This document shows, piece by piece, positions 23,118-37,017 of a stretch of 64,000 nt of DNA. Each line of letters starts with the position of its first letter. Positions within the stretch are counted from its first letter, which is position 1. The notes beneath the pieces are model-generated. The model was given only the letters and a program-made list of their open reading frames with translations, did no database searches and was not told the origin of the DNA. The DNA comes from Polytrichum commune (lineage: Eukaryota > Streptophyta > Polytrichopsida > Polytrichales > Polytrichaceae): positions 19,468,001 to 19,532,000 of the forward strand of contig OX485806.1 in NCBI GenBank assembly GCA_950295325.1, written 5' to 3'. Both the position numbers and the translations under genes were made by a program.

Positions 23118-23138
23118 GAGAGAGAGAGAGAGAGAGAG
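23118..23138. repeat. GA microsatellite
   Basis: About ten GA units, in a G/T-rich 5' region of the E2F gene. Confidence 0.7.
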
Positions 23139-23446
23139 TGGTTTGGTTTGGGTTGGGGTGTGTGGGGGGATTTTCGGGGGAGAATGAATGCGTGGAGGTG
23201 GTGATTTGCGAGGTGGTTTGGTTTACGAGGTCACTCAGTGGTTCTTGTTCTTGTGGGGGAGGGTGAGTGTTGTTTGGTTTGGTGATGATGTGAAGATGTG
23301 ATTTGGGTTTTGGTGTGGTTGAAGGATGTGAGATTCGGCCAGTCTTTGGGCCGTTGCGGAATCCTTCTTGGTACCCCCCCCTCTCTGTCTCGCTCTCTCG
23401 CTCTTTGAGCGAGTTTTGGAAGTTGGTTTCCGATATAGTTTGAGTT

Positions 23447-23455
23447 GGCGGGAGA
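23447..23455 (-). promoter_or_regulatory. E2F-like site upstream of E2F gene
   Basis: GGCGGGAGA on the plus strand (TCTCCCGCC on minus), about 600 bp upstream of the E2F start codon. It is close to the plant E2F consensus and could mean autoregulation. Motif evidence only. Confidence 0.25.
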
Positions 23456-24048
23456 GGTGGAGATACAGATTCCCGGCCGTTTTGGGTCGAATTCTTCGTC
23501 CTCCGTAGGATCCACCCTCGATCTCTGGAGTGCAGTTCCGCTTCTCTGGATTGTGTGGCGAGATTTGTTTTTTCTGGTTTGTCCGTGTCGTTGGATGGTT
23601 TCCGTTGTTGGCTGCGTAGGAATGCTTGGTGAACCCGAGAATTGTCTGGAGCATTCATCATAATCCATTGCCCAGAATCTTGGCGCCCGCCCGCCCGTCT
23701 TGTTGTTGTTGTCCATGTATGTGGTGTCTGTGAATCCAGTTCTGTAAGGGTAGAGAGTCGAGACCACCGACCGACCTATCTTCGATGCACCCTTCCTAAC
23801 CCACGCGGGTGCATCATCATCCATCCATTCCAGGACTGCTTCATTATCATCATCACCATCATCATCTTCCCACACTCGTTGAAGTCTGGCCCCGGTTGTG
23901 TTCGAATTGCCTGTTGCGATTGTAGGGCTCCAATACATGCTTGGGGCGGCGGAGGGGGGGTCTCAAACTACATAACATGCGAATGATAGTGTGTGTTAGC
24001 TTCTTAACTCTAGGGCAGACATTTGATGCTCCATAGTGCGGAAGTCGT

Positions 24049-27000
24049 ATGGAAGAGCATGGGCAAAGCATACTGAGACTGTCATGGTGCCCAGGGTTGA
24101 GAAGCAGCAGCAGCAGCAATGTAGCGATGCCTAATCCACAGCCGCCACCGCCCCTATGGAAGGTCCTGCAACAGGGAAAGCCCAAGATTGAGCCCAACGA
24201 GATTAACGACTTGCTAATCGCAAATGTAGGTCATCCCTGTTTGTCTGTTTGTTTGATGCGGTGTGATTTGGGTTGCCATGCTGTTTGCACGCCTCTGGTG
24301 AGTCGGTATTTATTCCATGATGGTGAGATTGCATGGGGGATGGGATTCAGCCACATGAAGTACCACTTCGTTGTTGCACCACTCTTTCTTGGCACAGTTC
24401 TGGCATCTTGGTCTAGCTCCTCCTTTCCTGCCATTCACACCATCACCCTTAATGGTAGCAGAGTTCTTGCTTGATTGCGTCTTCTTCCGATTCCCACTGT
24501 GTTCTCACCTCACGATAAGTATGTGAAATTGGGTGCAAACATCATCATCGTGTAATAAGAGGTGTAAGGATAAGCTTATCTCCGGTAGGTTATATGGGTG
24601 GGGAGGACAATTCACTGGTTGTGGATACTGAGAGGCACTTGTTGTTTGACGATCTGGTGCAAGAGCTGTAAGGGCCGTGTATTTATCTGGTCATTTTTTG
24701 TGTGCTGATGATGCTTGACATCGACCAGATGAAGAGGAGAAATGAGTCGGAAGAAGACCACGACGTTGAGATGAATGGCTGGAATGGTAATGGCATTGCG
24801 AGCTCCGATCCTAGCCCTGTTGTCACTCCGTCAGGACCTGCAAGGAGAGCGAGCCGGCCCAAGGCAGGGAAACAGTCGAAGAATGGGCCACAGACCCCAG
24901 GGCCTTCCGGCCATGGTGGGCCTCTACATCCATCTATCCCTACGTTCTTGAGTCGCCTAGTGAGTTTTACCGTTGGTTGCATGATTCTTAAATCTCACGC
25001 GCTTCCGAAGTGCGGTTTCATTGGATGGCGTTCACATGACAAATATATGAAACCAGCTGCAATCTATATCATTCACTGGGTTCTTATACTTATATCTTAC
25101 TATACTTATTGCCCTGTTCATGGGCTATAACAAATCTCCACAGTAGTGTTATGACTTGAGGTCCAAAGGGCTCTGATATGGGTATGGATCAATCATGTAA
25201 GATGTCAACACTGGCTTGGAGCATGTGGAGATGAAGGGAGTGGGAGTCTGAATTTGGCTGGGTTTGTTCCTGGGAGCAATTCTGGAGGGTTCATCATCGG
25301 AAATGAGACATTATAGTAGGAGTACATTAATGCCATACTATTGTCAGTCACTTGTTTTGGATGGCTTATGATTGTGCTGTACATTCAGAATTGATGTTAT
25401 GTAGAGGAACACGTTGTGTCTACTGGAAGAACTCTGCTCAACTTGTAGGGTCAGACAACTTTTTAATATCCAGTATTCTGGTTCGATTCTAAGGAATGGT
25501 GGTGATTTGAATCGACTTGAGAGTTGACACAATCTATCTGAAACATCATAAGAAGCAACAGATATGGTGATATTTGAAATGAAACATGTTCTACCTTCCC
25601 TACATCTCCTGGCTCTTGTATTTGCTGGCAAACATCAGTACAGTCAATTCCGTGGTTTGCAAATTGTGATACATGATCCAGTGGGCTCCAACTAAATTTC
25701 CCCACTCTTGATGAATGTGCAGGATCACCTACCACTAGTGCACCGACTCCAACCAGCACTTGTCGCTATGACAGCTCACTAGGTGCCTTATCTTTCAAGA
25801 GTTATCTGAGCAGATAATTATTTGTAAAAGGGTAGAAAATCAGAACTGCACTACTATTGAGGAGTTGCTGCATTGTTGATTGTCTGCAGGGAATCACTTT
25901 TGTTAACAGGCCCTTAAATGTCCAAAGGAGGATGCAACACTCTGTATACTGCACTTGCTTCTCCTTGTACTTTCCTTGAAGTAGAATATGATAAACTTGA
26001 AAGCTTTTATGGACATAACTCTGGCTGTGTGTTATTCTCGTCCAGGACTCTTGACAAAGAAGTTCATTGATCTTATCAAGGAAGCTGATGATGGAATTTT
26101 GGATCTCAACAAAGCTGCAGATACTTTGCATGTTGGTACTCTGTCCCTGATCAGTTACTGAGGTTGTATTGAAACATCAGTGCTTTGTACATAGAGTTAT
26201 CTCATCATTTAGTGATTGTTTGTTATGGAATCACATGATGCTGTGACCTTCCAGGTTTCTGTGATGTATGTCAGCTAAACTATACTAAATGCTGATAGGG
26301 CTTATTTATTACAACAGGTACAGAAGAGACGAATTTATGACATCACAAATGTTCTTGAAGGGATTGGATTGATTGAAAAGAAGCTGAAAAATAGGATACG
26401 ATGGAAGTAAGTGGAATTTTCGACCTATGTCTCAGATGGTGCAATTGGATGCAGGCAAATGCACAATACAACATACTGATCAAGTGTATGTGTGAATCTT
26501 GTTTTGTCAATATGGGTTCAGGGGCCTTGGAATGGCAAGAACAGCTGAAGCCAGGGATGATGTAGCAGCGTTGCAGGTATAGATTTGTTTTGTTCCTATA
26601 ATGACATTGGCTACACCCTGCCTGTTGCTATTCTTTCTCAAATTCGCTGCTTCTGATTCTAACATCTGTTGTATCCTGGACTTGACGGTGGCTGCAGTCT
26701 GTTCTTATGTATTGCAATTCTGTGAATCTTTAGTTACGTCTGATCAATCACTATCACAGTAGACAATGTTGTGATTAAATTACAATGTTGACAATGGCAG
26801 GCTGAGGTCGAGGAACTACGTACAGAGGAGGCAAGGTTGGATGACTGCATTGGGTATGTATCTCGTCTTTACTGCTTGTTTTATTCGAACAAATCAGGTG
26901 GTGGTTATGACTTGTAACTAAGAGTTGGCATAAAAGCATCCTAATATCTTGTGGCTGGCAGGGAGATGAGGGATCGTCTGCGGAGCATGAGTGAAGATGA

Positions 27001-29296
27001 ACACAATAAACAGTGAGACACCATTTGCAACTCTTTTCTAATTGTGACCACTTTTGACAGGAGTAGTTTTGGGCTATGCTTGCCAGACCATATGGTGATC
27101 TTTACATACGTACTGGAGGGGCTCTTTGATTTTTTGGCTATGAGACATGGTTGGCAGGTGATGTTATCAAAATTAGTGCTAATTCCCATTTGACTTCATC
27201 TGCAGATGGCTTTATGTAACTGAAGATGATATTAAGAACTTGCCATGTTTTCAGGTGAACATATCCTTCTGTCTTACTTTGTTGATTCTTCTATCAGCTA
27301 TATCCTTGAGAGTTAGTCAACATTGAAAATAGTGGCAATGATGGCTATGGCACACTGATTGCAGCATTGTAGGATGAGATGTAATGTAACCTATTCCAAA
27401 TGCACTCTGAAACGAATAGTTAAACTGAAGTGTTGTACATGCTCACATTTGGCAGGGCGAGACACTTATTGCAATCAAAGCTCCCCATGGGACTACTCTA
27501 GAAGTTCCAGATCCTGATGAGGTAATTCTGAGCCTTGCTCTCAGGGTGTGTGATATGTTGTTTTTGCCTTGTGGAGTGGATGTATATCCTAATTTAAAAA
27601 AGTGGTCTCATCTTTCCTCAAGGACTCCAGATTAGTTTACTTCCACACGCTTACTTCCTCGTGCATGTCATACCATTCTTCATCAAAAGAAACAAGTTCA
27701 AAAGTTTTGACCTATTTTAGTGATATTCTTACTCACATTTCAAACTGTGGATTTCAGGCAGTGGAGTACCCCCATAGGCGCTTTCAGATATTGCTTCGCA
27801 GCACTATGGGCCCTATTGATGTGTACCTTGTCAGGTTTGAGGCCTACTTAGCCATTGTCAACTTTCAACTGTGGTTATACTCTTTGCCTTTGGTATTATT
27901 ACATGAACAGGACTTTTCATACATGACAAGTCACCTTCAATGATTAGTTCTAGTAGGATGAGTGGACCTCACTTGCACTGACCTGTGCAAATACTGGCTG
28001 TGACAATATATATGTTGTGTGACTCTAATGTTATTCACCACTATATTTGATATAACCTGTCTCTAACAGCCGCTTTGAAGGAAAGTTTGAGGAAATGCCC
28101 TCCACTGAGATGCCAATGGAGGTTGGACAATCCAACCACGACTCCACAGCCCCTTCTCCAACTTCCACCCCGAGTCATCAAGGAAATATGGCTGATGCAC
28201 CAGAAGCAAGCTTTGTCATGTCAGAATTGGGCTCCAGTGTCGGTGGTCAGGAGGCAGCTTCCCAAAGCTCTGAACCCACAAGCCCTCACCCTGACTTTGT
28301 GGGTGGGATTATGAGGATAACTCCTGCAGAAGTGAATGTAAGTTCCCTAAAATCCACTGAAGCATCTCGTCATATGCATTGTAAGATCCTGGTATGCCAT
28401 GTATCTGTGCGACAAGAGTTCTTTTTATCAGAGTTGATTTTTTGTGGGTAGTTGGTTGTATGCACATAACATCTACCATATTTGGTAAGTTTCTGGTGCA
28501 TGCTTGGAGGTAGTATGGGGATTTGAATGAAAAACATGCTTTATTGATTCATTGAGGCTCGAGCTCATAATGGCATGCCAAGAGGTGCTAAAATGTGTAT
28601 GACCCTCAACAATCAAAATAGTTTGCTTATGCATTCAAATCCCCACACTACTTCTGAGCATGCACCACAAGTGGAAAGAATTTATTGATGCTGTATGCAA
28701 AAGAACCACTAGAAATCCACAGCGGACCAACTCCTGACCAAGAATTTCGTTTTGTTAAGGGATATTACTTGTCCTAAGCTGGTCCTTGGCAAGCAATTTT
28801 GAAAAGGAGATTGAAGATTTGAAATGTCAATGAAGCCCACCTCAATGCTCTTGTTCGTGTTAAATTGTAGTTTTAGCTGTTGTAATAGCCTAGGTATGGA
28901 TTCAAGTGTGGCTTGGAAATGCACTGAAGAGTGACATGGTTGTGATTGTCTTTGTAATTGTATTTTGTGGGGTATGATTACAGACGGACACAGACTACTG
29001 GTTGCTCTCGGATGCAGGGGTTGGCATCACAGATATGTGGAAAAGTGATCGTATCCTTCATGTTTTCTTTTACATGTATGGTTATGCCTGTGTTGTTAGA
29101 TAGGTGTACTGATATATTATCGTCTTTTATTTTTCAACTCGTGCTTGCATACCTTGACTTTGACATGACAGCATCCAATGCAATGTGGGACGAAGTGGTT
29201 AGGCTCAACGCAGAATTTGGAATTGACAACATAGGATCGCCTCATCCCCACACTCCACCCTCAAGCAGCGCCATTGAAGTTGACCCAGTGAGTTGA
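24049..29296 (+). CDS. E2F: E2F transcription factor (typical E2F, plant A/B class)
   Basis: Fourteen exons: 24049-24225, 24729-24915, 25723-25782, 26046-26131, 26318-26406, 26522-26576, 26801-26853, 26962-27012, 27206-27254, 27456-27521, 27758-27834, 28070-28337, 28984-29050, 29172-29296. All phases close: 1410 nt, 469 aa, the usual length. The winged-helix DNA-binding domain is at about 135-201, with the recognition helix [18 protein letters not shown] at 174-191. A leucine-rich coiled coil and marked box follow (about 205-305) for DP dimerisation. A retinoblastoma-binding motif [18 protein letters not shown] is at about 408-425. With DP and RBR it controls G1/S genes. The single DNA-binding domain excludes the DEL class. 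Exon 1 is the least certain: an alternative ATG at 24127 gives a leader 26 residues shorter. Intron 12 carries a MITE (28495-28666). Confidence 0.93.
28495..28666. mobile_element. family L MITE in E2F intron 12
   Basis: 172 bp with inverted ends: GGTGCATGCTTGGAGGTAGT at the left, and the right end read inversely GGTGCATGCTCAGAAGTAGT. The inner arms GGGGATTTGAATG pair with CATTCAAATCCCC. A relative lies in EXO70 intron 1 (51698-51858). Superfamily not assigned, since no clear target duplication was found. Confidence 0.75.
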
Positions 29297-31440
29297 GCTT
29301 GTTGGGTCTGGTCAATCTTCTTTGTCAAACATTGTTACAAAACACCAGAGGACTTAAACGAGTTCCATTACAGTACTGGCAATGCTTGTGTGTTCACAAG
29401 CTTAAATCTGAAGGGTTGACCACTCTCAACAAATCTGTACACTACAAAGTGATCCATATCTCAGGAACACCGGTTGCTGTAAATCGTCCATAAATGCTTA
29501 GACGAGGCGAGTGGCCAAAGCTGGTGCTTGTTTGTGTTTGTGCAAACTCTATGGTTGGACTGGATATGGAAACCCAACTCTGCTCAATTAATTTGTGACA
29601 GTGATACCAAAGGTGTTGACTGAGCCACCTTCTCTTGCATTGAAATAAGTACATGGGTCCCTGCTAGGATGGGAGAACTTGGCATGTAGGTATGTAGTAG
29701 TCTCTTTGGTACAAACCAGAGGAGAATTTTTTTGTGTGACAGGTTACGGTGGATCCTGCGAGGACTGGTTTTCTACTTCTACAATCTCTTAGAATAGGCT
29801 GTGAATTTGCTTCCATCCACTGGATGGCCATTTTAGCAAAAAGTCGTTCTCTCAGCAAGTCATCTTGTTCATTGGAAGAGTTTGAACTCCTGTCTTGCCT
29901 ACTGAAATTGAGTCCTAATCTTGAATTTGAAGTGCACATCAGTATTTGTGCCAATTCGCCGCTTTGAGTGGTCTTACCTATTGCCTACATTGTGCTTGAT
30001 TATTGAACGTTAATTCTAGTGTTGATTAAATAGGCATGTTCAGTCAGAAAGATGAACCCGTAATTCTTCAGAGTCTTGGTACAAATTGTAATGGCTTTTA
30101 AGCAGATCACTGCAAGAATTGTGGTCATTCTAAGTCTGAGAATGTGAAGTTGATATCATAATTCACTACGACAAAGATGAGACTGGATGGAAATTGAAAA
30201 TCTCGATCGGTGTTGGACATCATTTTACATTTCTTCAAGAGTTCACCATGCTACCTATATGACAAAGTAAATTGTGTTCGGTTGTATGGTTCCACTAAAA
30301 CGTCGATCTTAATTCTGAGAGGAGCATTTTATATTGCCCAAACTAACTGTTTAGAAGACAATTCTGAAAATGTGGCACATTATAAATAAAGTTGGAAATT
30401 ACCGTGCATTTTTTATCATGGATTTCACATCCTAGTGTATCGAAATTCCATCCGTCACAGTTTTGCTTGGTCATGTTTGTCTCCATGATCATAAACAGTT
30501 TGGGCAATTTTGATGTTGCTAAAATCCTTCCAGGTTGCTTAAACCATGTGAACCACAAATTGATAGTTGCTTCTAGAGGGTAGGGAAAATGAGTCCTACG
30601 TACTTTAGGACAACCATCGCAACCGACATCAAAGAAAATCGAAATATAAATCACAAGAACCATCTCACACCATAAAAGACATTATGGAACTTTTACTGTT
30701 TTGTTATGGTAGACTTCATATTGGCAATCTACAAGTTATGAAATTTCAACTCACTTTCAACCCATCATATCAATTGTCTCATCATAATAATGATGTTTGT
30801 GATTATGGATTTTAGAAATTCTTAACTTTTAAATTCATCATAGGAGAACATAAGGTTTTAATTGTGTGGATGTGATCCTTTGATGGTGCCTCACAATTCT
30901 TGAACAAACCTTTGGAACTATTATATTATAATACATCTTAGAAAAAAAATGCTTACTCCCTTGAACCCGCACAAAAACTTGCAGCTCGTATACAAACCCC
31001 TTTAATGATGGGTCTTGCTATAAGCCACCTCTTAAGGGTGGGCTTATATCGGGGATTCAAGTCCAAACAATTTGGGATCCAAAACACACCTTGATGAACC
31101 TTACTTATGGACTCAAGCTTCATAATTAGTTTCTCAAACTAGGAGTATTTTCTTGAATGGGGACTGCCAAGATTTCCCAATACTTTATTTTTTTCCTTAC
31201 CTTGGACCCATGCCCTAATGTAAACTCCTTGCGTCCAATTTTCGCTCTCGACCAATAGGATCCCTTGGTTTTGGTGTGTCTTTCGTCTTGAACCCTAGTG
31301 TGAGCTCACCTAATACGTTTCCCTCCAAAAGGTGACCACCCCAGGCATTCAAAGATTGGTCTCTCCCGATTGGCTCGTGACACGGTGACGAGCACTAGAA
31401 GCACGGTGATGGGCGCCCTCCCTGAGGGCCTTCAACCGCG
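29297..31440. other. intergenic, E2F 3' flank to ZOP1 promoter
   Basis: No further exon or ORF with a domain. The first few hundred bases should be E2F 3' UTR. Confidence 0.4.
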
Positions 31441-31441
31441 C

Positions 31442-31449
31442 AAACCCTA
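31442..31449 (+). promoter_or_regulatory. telo-box upstream of ZOP1-like gene
   Basis: AAACCCTA, 224 bp upstream of the predicted ATG. Telo-boxes are common in promoters of plant translation and RNA-processing genes. Confidence 0.35.
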
Positions 31450-31672
31450 AGATTGTGTGCAACCTTCAGCTTCGGTGGCACCAGCGAGCACGCCTTTCCG
31501 GACTGAGAGCGTCTTGCCTTATTGGTTTCTTCCTTGTTCTTATTAAATTGTTCCTAATTCTTACTCTCTGTTTTGCAATCGTTGAGATTTGTCGTCGCAG
31601 TTCGCAGTCGACACGTTTTCAGTGGCCGGTGGTGGTGCGTGAAGAGACACGGGTTTTGGACGCTCAGACACC

Positions 31673-34600
31673 ATGACGGAGGTGTGTTTCAATTCCAACT
31701 GAATCATATGCTCTATTCTCGGTTTGGGAAATTTGGCGTTTGTGTTGTTATTATTTTTATTAGTAGAGAGTGCTTGGGCTGCTTCAGAATTCCTTTACCA
31801 ATCGAGGGTTTTGGTGGGGTTCGATTTTCTGGTTGTATGCTGTTACTCCCCATTTCTCCCCAACAGCCTTTGAAAAATACCACATCATCGGTTGATTATC
31901 AATTTGGTAGAATTTGTACTTTATCCGCCGGATTTTCTTCTTCTCGTTGTTAAGTGCAAGTTTGAGGGCGTTTATTTTTCTTCACGTTTTCTGCTCCCAA
32001 AGCCACCACATTACTTAGCAATACATAGAGGCATCATAGTACGGCTCACGATTCTTTTTGCCATCTTGGTGATCAGCAGGACTCTGTAGGAGGCACTTTT
32101 ACCAATTTGAGTTTACTAGAATTCGTGTATTTGACTTCCTCAATTCATATCCTTAACAACCCTAAGCCTACCGGACAATAAAAGATTCTTGTCCTAAGAG
32201 AATTGTACGCTTAGAAATGTGCATAAACTTCTGCGTCTCCGGTCCACCTAACCTCTTGCAGTTTGGGGTTTAGCATATGGACATACTCGAAGATGGGAAA
32301 GGTAGACGGGATGCTTGTCTCTTTATTCCCAGCTTGTCCTGCTCTGTCCTGCTCAAAGAAACTACAGTAGGATATTAGACCTCAATGCAATTCAATGTGC
32401 CAAAATGTGCCCTTCGGCTGACACTGGAGAGATGGCCAAGCAGGTAGGTTTCATGGCCACAATTCCTGTGGTTGTGACTGCTTTGCTCTTTATGCATTTT
32501 AAGTAATGTGTGTGGGCCTTATGTGGTCACTCTTCTTAATCGAACACCTTCTTATTCTGGTACATGGCAAAGCTTGTTGTTACAAACGGACACTGCTAAG
32601 ACACGTGTTACTATGGGATTGGACAACGTGCTCAAAAAATGTAGACATCATTTTAGGTTCAACGGTTACACAATTGGGAAGGCCTATGTGATTGTTTAAA
32701 GAGAGGGATCTTTCACTTTGGACTCTTTTAATTTTTACATCTCTACTTCGATTCTGAAACTTGGAATGGCAATCGCTGACTGTATGAGACAATCTCCAAT
32801 CTCGATCCAACAACCTAGGTTGTCTGTGGAGTTGGAAGTGCCACAATAGGGCACGTTCCTTAAAAGGATGGCTCTCTTTTGCAGGCACTTCAGCATTTTC
32901 ATGTTTATATTATATCTACTGGCTGAAAGTGATTATGTCTGGAGATGTGGGGCCAGTGTCTTCCTGGTGTTGATTTTGGTCCATTATTCTTTATTCTCCC
33001 TTTTAAACCTGCTTCCTGTATGACACTCCATTCAGAGAGTGTATAATTTATGATCCTTTTCTCTACTGACTTTATTTCCCTTCCTCTGGCTGTCTTATTG
33101 TGTTAATGCCCTGTTTTTGTTCTGTGATGTGCAGTACTGGGTAAGCCAAGGTAAAAAGTGGTGTGACTATTGCAAAATCTACATTGCCAACAATGCAACC
33201 AGTCTACGTAACCATGAATTTGGGCAGCGGCATAAAGAAAGTGTGGCCCAGCGCCTGGCTACTATGCGGAAAGACAACATTGCCAAGGAGAGGGAGAAGC
33301 AGCAAGCTGTCAAGGACCTTGAGCGAATTGAAGTGGTGAGTTATCTGTTTGAACCTGTACAATAATTTTTTCAAAGAAATGTCACTTCCCGTCAAGTACT
33401 GAATGTGTTGAAACTTACCTAGTCTTGCTTGTAAGTCAATTGTTCTGGATGAGCTTGTCATCAAACTGGACGTGCCTTGACAGTGTGAACAGGCTCTGGT
33501 GGATGTTTGGGAGCTCATTACTTGGGGATAGTTGCATATAATAAACACATCATTAGTGGAGGCAGTTCAACTATCTGTGACAAAGCATTCATAAAGATGC
33601 TACATCACACTATCAGGTAGCCCATGTTAAGAAAAACTGTCGATTACATTAGCACCCGCTTCCCACCCCTTATGGTTGGCTGTATCAATTTCAATCACTC
33701 TCTTATTGTGTGCTAACTTTGTATAACTGCATGGTCCAGTTTGTGAGCGCCAGGAATGCTGTGCTGATTTGACTGGTGTGTCTTTTCTTCTTCACATATG
33801 TGTTGCAAGTTGAGATTGCCACTTCAGAGGAACCTTGGGTTAATTAAAAGTGGAAGAGAAACAAAAAAGCAGTGTGTTATGCATGAATGCCAAATTATCT
33901 TGTCATTGGTTGAAGTGCCTCTTCCTAATTCAAATTTCAACATCAGATTGCCACGAGAGTCACAGAAGAGGATACATAACCCTCTTGGTATATGACATCC
34001 AAAACTTCTTGATTGTTTTTTGGAGTTCCACATAGTCACTTGTGACTGCGGCCAAGAAATCTGACACTCTGATAATCGGGACCTCAAGGCAGTTTGTAGT
34101 AGATGATTATCTTATTTAAATACTTTTCTGTTGACTGCCTGAACAGCAAGCAAAAAAGAGCTATGAGAGGGATGTCGCAGCAGCAGAGAGGCTTGCAGTT
34201 TCTATGAATGGTGGGATACAACAAGCAGCCCGACCCCCTGAACCTCCTGGAGGTGCTCCTACAGTTCCGGCAATACCTGTTTCAACACCCACTCAGCCTA
34301 GTGGCAAGAGTGAAGCTAAGTCAGATGGTTAGTTTTTTCAATCCCAATCTGTTCTCATTATGAAGTTCGAGTATAATGGTGCACATTGACATTGTAAGTG
34401 AGTCCTGTGAACTATGGTTTTGGCTTAGGTCTCTAGTGTACCTGGTGAAGTTTTTAAAATAGAAAATTTGGAAAACAGAGAGTGAGGAATGACCATAAAC
34501 AAAAATATGTTGCTTCAAAGCTTGTCAAATACATGTATTCATATTTCGCTGCAAATGTTGGCATCCTGTCATCCAAAATTTAGGTAAAGATGAAGCTGGT

Positions 34601-35871
34601 CATTCTTACAGTTTTTGATAATTGTGCTTGCAAGAACAGCATAATTTGATTATTTGATGGGGAAGGAAGTGTATTGATTTTTTATCAACAGCGAATCTGC
34701 TCTTGATGTGAACTTAAGGAGGTGAATAATTCTAAAAATTTCAGGAGGAACTCTTGTTTTTTATTACATCTCCAAATAGTCTAATTTGGTAGGAAGCAGG
34801 TGGCTGGTCTAGAAATATGAGCTTGTTTTAATTTCGTCTTAGTGTAGGTCACCCTGTATAGGGGTTCAGTTTTTGATGTGTTCAGCTCCAAAGTGATGGC
34901 ATCTCGCTCACAATCTTTAAAAGAAGCGTTGTAGGTTAGAGATTACACGTAGTTATGTGAATCTTCAAAAATTTACACAACATGCTGCAGTTGATTGGCA
35001 AAGTCTACAAATTCTTGATTGGATTTTGTTTACTGATGTAATGAATGGCTTGGCAGAGTGGACATATGATGAAAAGACGGGCTACCATTTCAATGCAGCC
35101 ACAGGGTATTATTATGATCCAAATTCAGGTTTCTATTACAGTGAAATTCTAGGTATGTTCTAATCATACTACTGAAATTAGTTGTTTCTGTCCAACATGT
35201 CTGATGATACCTCTCATGATGTTTCAGTGATGAATCTTCTCTATCTGCTAGGATATGAGGATAATTACTAGGGTCATGCAAAAGCTGTGTAGGTTTTAAA
35301 TTGTAGTAATCTGTTTTAAGTTTATGTCATCTCATTGGGACTGTCTAGGATTGCATGCCAGCTTACCTGAATGCACTAGAACTCTCCTGATAGTGTGTCC
35401 ACTTGCATGTATCAAATTTCTTCCTTTGCTGTAGAAATTCCTGTGGATTATAATTTATAAATACTTCTTACAGGGAAATGGACAACCCAAGAAGAAGCAC
35501 ATCAAGCTTCCCAGAACGCTCATTTGGAGGCAGGCAAGATTCCTGTGACCTCTACATCATCAACAACACCTGCACCTGTAAAAGTAGAGTCAAAGACTAA
35601 AACTAATGTCAGCATAATTTCAACTGCCAAGCCCACGGCAAGGCCCTCAACAACGGCAGGCTCTCAAGCAACAGTCGCAAAACAAAAGCCTCAAGCTGGT
35701 CATGGAGGTAGAGCAGTTGCATCGTCAGTGGAAGTGAGCAAAAGGAAAAGGGAGGGGAAGCCAGGGCCAGTTTCTAGTGAAGAAGCAGCTGCATTGGCTG
35801 CAAGGGAGGCAGCAAAAAAGAGAATTCTTGACAGAGAAAAATCTCTGTTAGGTCTTTATCAAGCTTATTGA
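31673..35871 (+). CDS. ZOP1: ZOP1/WBP4-like zinc-finger and OCRE splicing factor
   Basis: Five exons: 31673-31681, 33135-33335, 34147-34327, 35057-35152, 35474-35871; 885 nt, 294 aa, all phases close. Exon 1 encodes only MTE and joins YWVSQGKKWCDYCKIYI, restoring the family start MTEYWVSQG. Residues 4-40 form a U1-type C2H2 finger (C13, C16, H29, H35) with the NHEFGQRHKE block. A charged coiled coil (KEREKQQAVKDLERIE) follows, then a Pro-rich linker and an OCRE aromatic repeat (YHFNAATGYYYDPNSGFYY) at about 135-160. The basic C-terminal region ends with AREAAKKRILDREKSLLGLY, the conserved tail. In Arabidopsis ZOP1 is a nuclear pre-mRNA splicing factor also needed for RNA-directed DNA methylation; the same role is inferred here. 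The 9-nt first exon before a 1.45-kb intron would be missed by most gene finders. Confidence 0.93.
32605..32850 (+). repeat. dispersed repeat M in ZOP1 intron 1
   Basis: Shares GATTGGACAACGTGCTCAAAA, TTTTAGGTT and CTTCGATTCTGAAACTT with the opposite-strand copy at 37560-37725, and GTGGAGTTGGAAGTGCC with 10240-10405. Confidence 0.6.
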
Positions 35872-37017
35872 ATTGCAGCAGTCTCAGACTTGTTGTCTAC
35901 CCATGGTTGTACAGAATCCTCTACTCACTACCATTCTTGTTATGATTTTGTTCTAAAGTGTCAAGAAGGTTAAAGGCCTAGGGTTAAGATTACTTATATT
36001 TGTACAATTGGTCACACGTATTTAGGATATATACCTATGTAGTAAGTTAATTAGAAAGGTGCTTTGGCCGGGGAATATACTGTGGAGCTGAACGCCACAT
36101 TGGCGGTGTCCACATTGGCCAGGAACTTATAAATCTGCAAAGTCAAAGACGATTAGAATCGGATACAAGGCCTGTTCAGTTTCAATTTTTGAGACAGACT
36201 TTTGTATGCAGCGAAGCTCTCATTTGGTATCTGTACAACATTTCACAACCTTTAAACAAGATGTGTCAAGCTCTGGTGTTGTGAATGCCCTCAGAACTTT
36301 GGATGACCATCAGTTCTTATCATGTGGAGTTCCTGTGCTTTCTCTTGCACCGAAAGTTTGGTAGTATATACATTTCTTCTGTACATTGTCAGTGATAACG
36401 ATGCATTGGACTTTCATAAGGCAAGTTTGCAATGCCAAGCTGAGTTATTAGGATGCATGTTCCATACGATGCTTTGAGATAGCAACAAATTCTTGTCAAA
36501 CTTTCACGTGTGGGTCATGGCATGTCTTCTTTTACCTGTCTGCTTTTCACAATACCCTGATATCAATATTCAAGGTAACAGAACATTGTTCAAGCCTCAG
36601 AAGTGTCCATTGATTATATTGTAAACAGGTGGAGAATGTGCCGCTTTGCTACTGCACTTCTTCCACTCCCTTTGCACAATCCCGATGAGTGTGACTATAG
36701 ATGTCTTACATCTTTCAGCAAAATCATGGTCAGATGGTCCTCTTGTGAATCACTAAACCTGATTCATATTGGACACCATCAGTGAGCCAGGAAGGATTGC
36801 TTTTCACCTACCTAGTTCTGTCCTACTAATTGCACCCAACACCTGGTCAGTATGTGAGTGAATCCAAGCACTTGATATCCTATTCCTTCTACATTCCACT
36901 ACAAGGTAACCTGTGCATCCTATGCATAGCATAAACCAACAGAAACTGAAGACTAGCACTCTACATGCTCAACTTGTTGCTACGCTACAGAAGCGGTAGG
37001 GAGAGGGCTATATGTAT
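35872..37017. other. convergent 3' flanks of ZOP1 and cpSRP43 genes
   Basis: Spacer of about 1.1 kb between two convergent genes. It should hold both 3' UTRs. No other gene seen. Confidence 0.45.

Noticed and set aside
23077-23938. Overlapping minus-strand ORFs of 139-235 codons
   Set aside because: Shadows of G/T-rich and simple-sequence DNA upstream of E2F; three frames are open at once and none has a domain.
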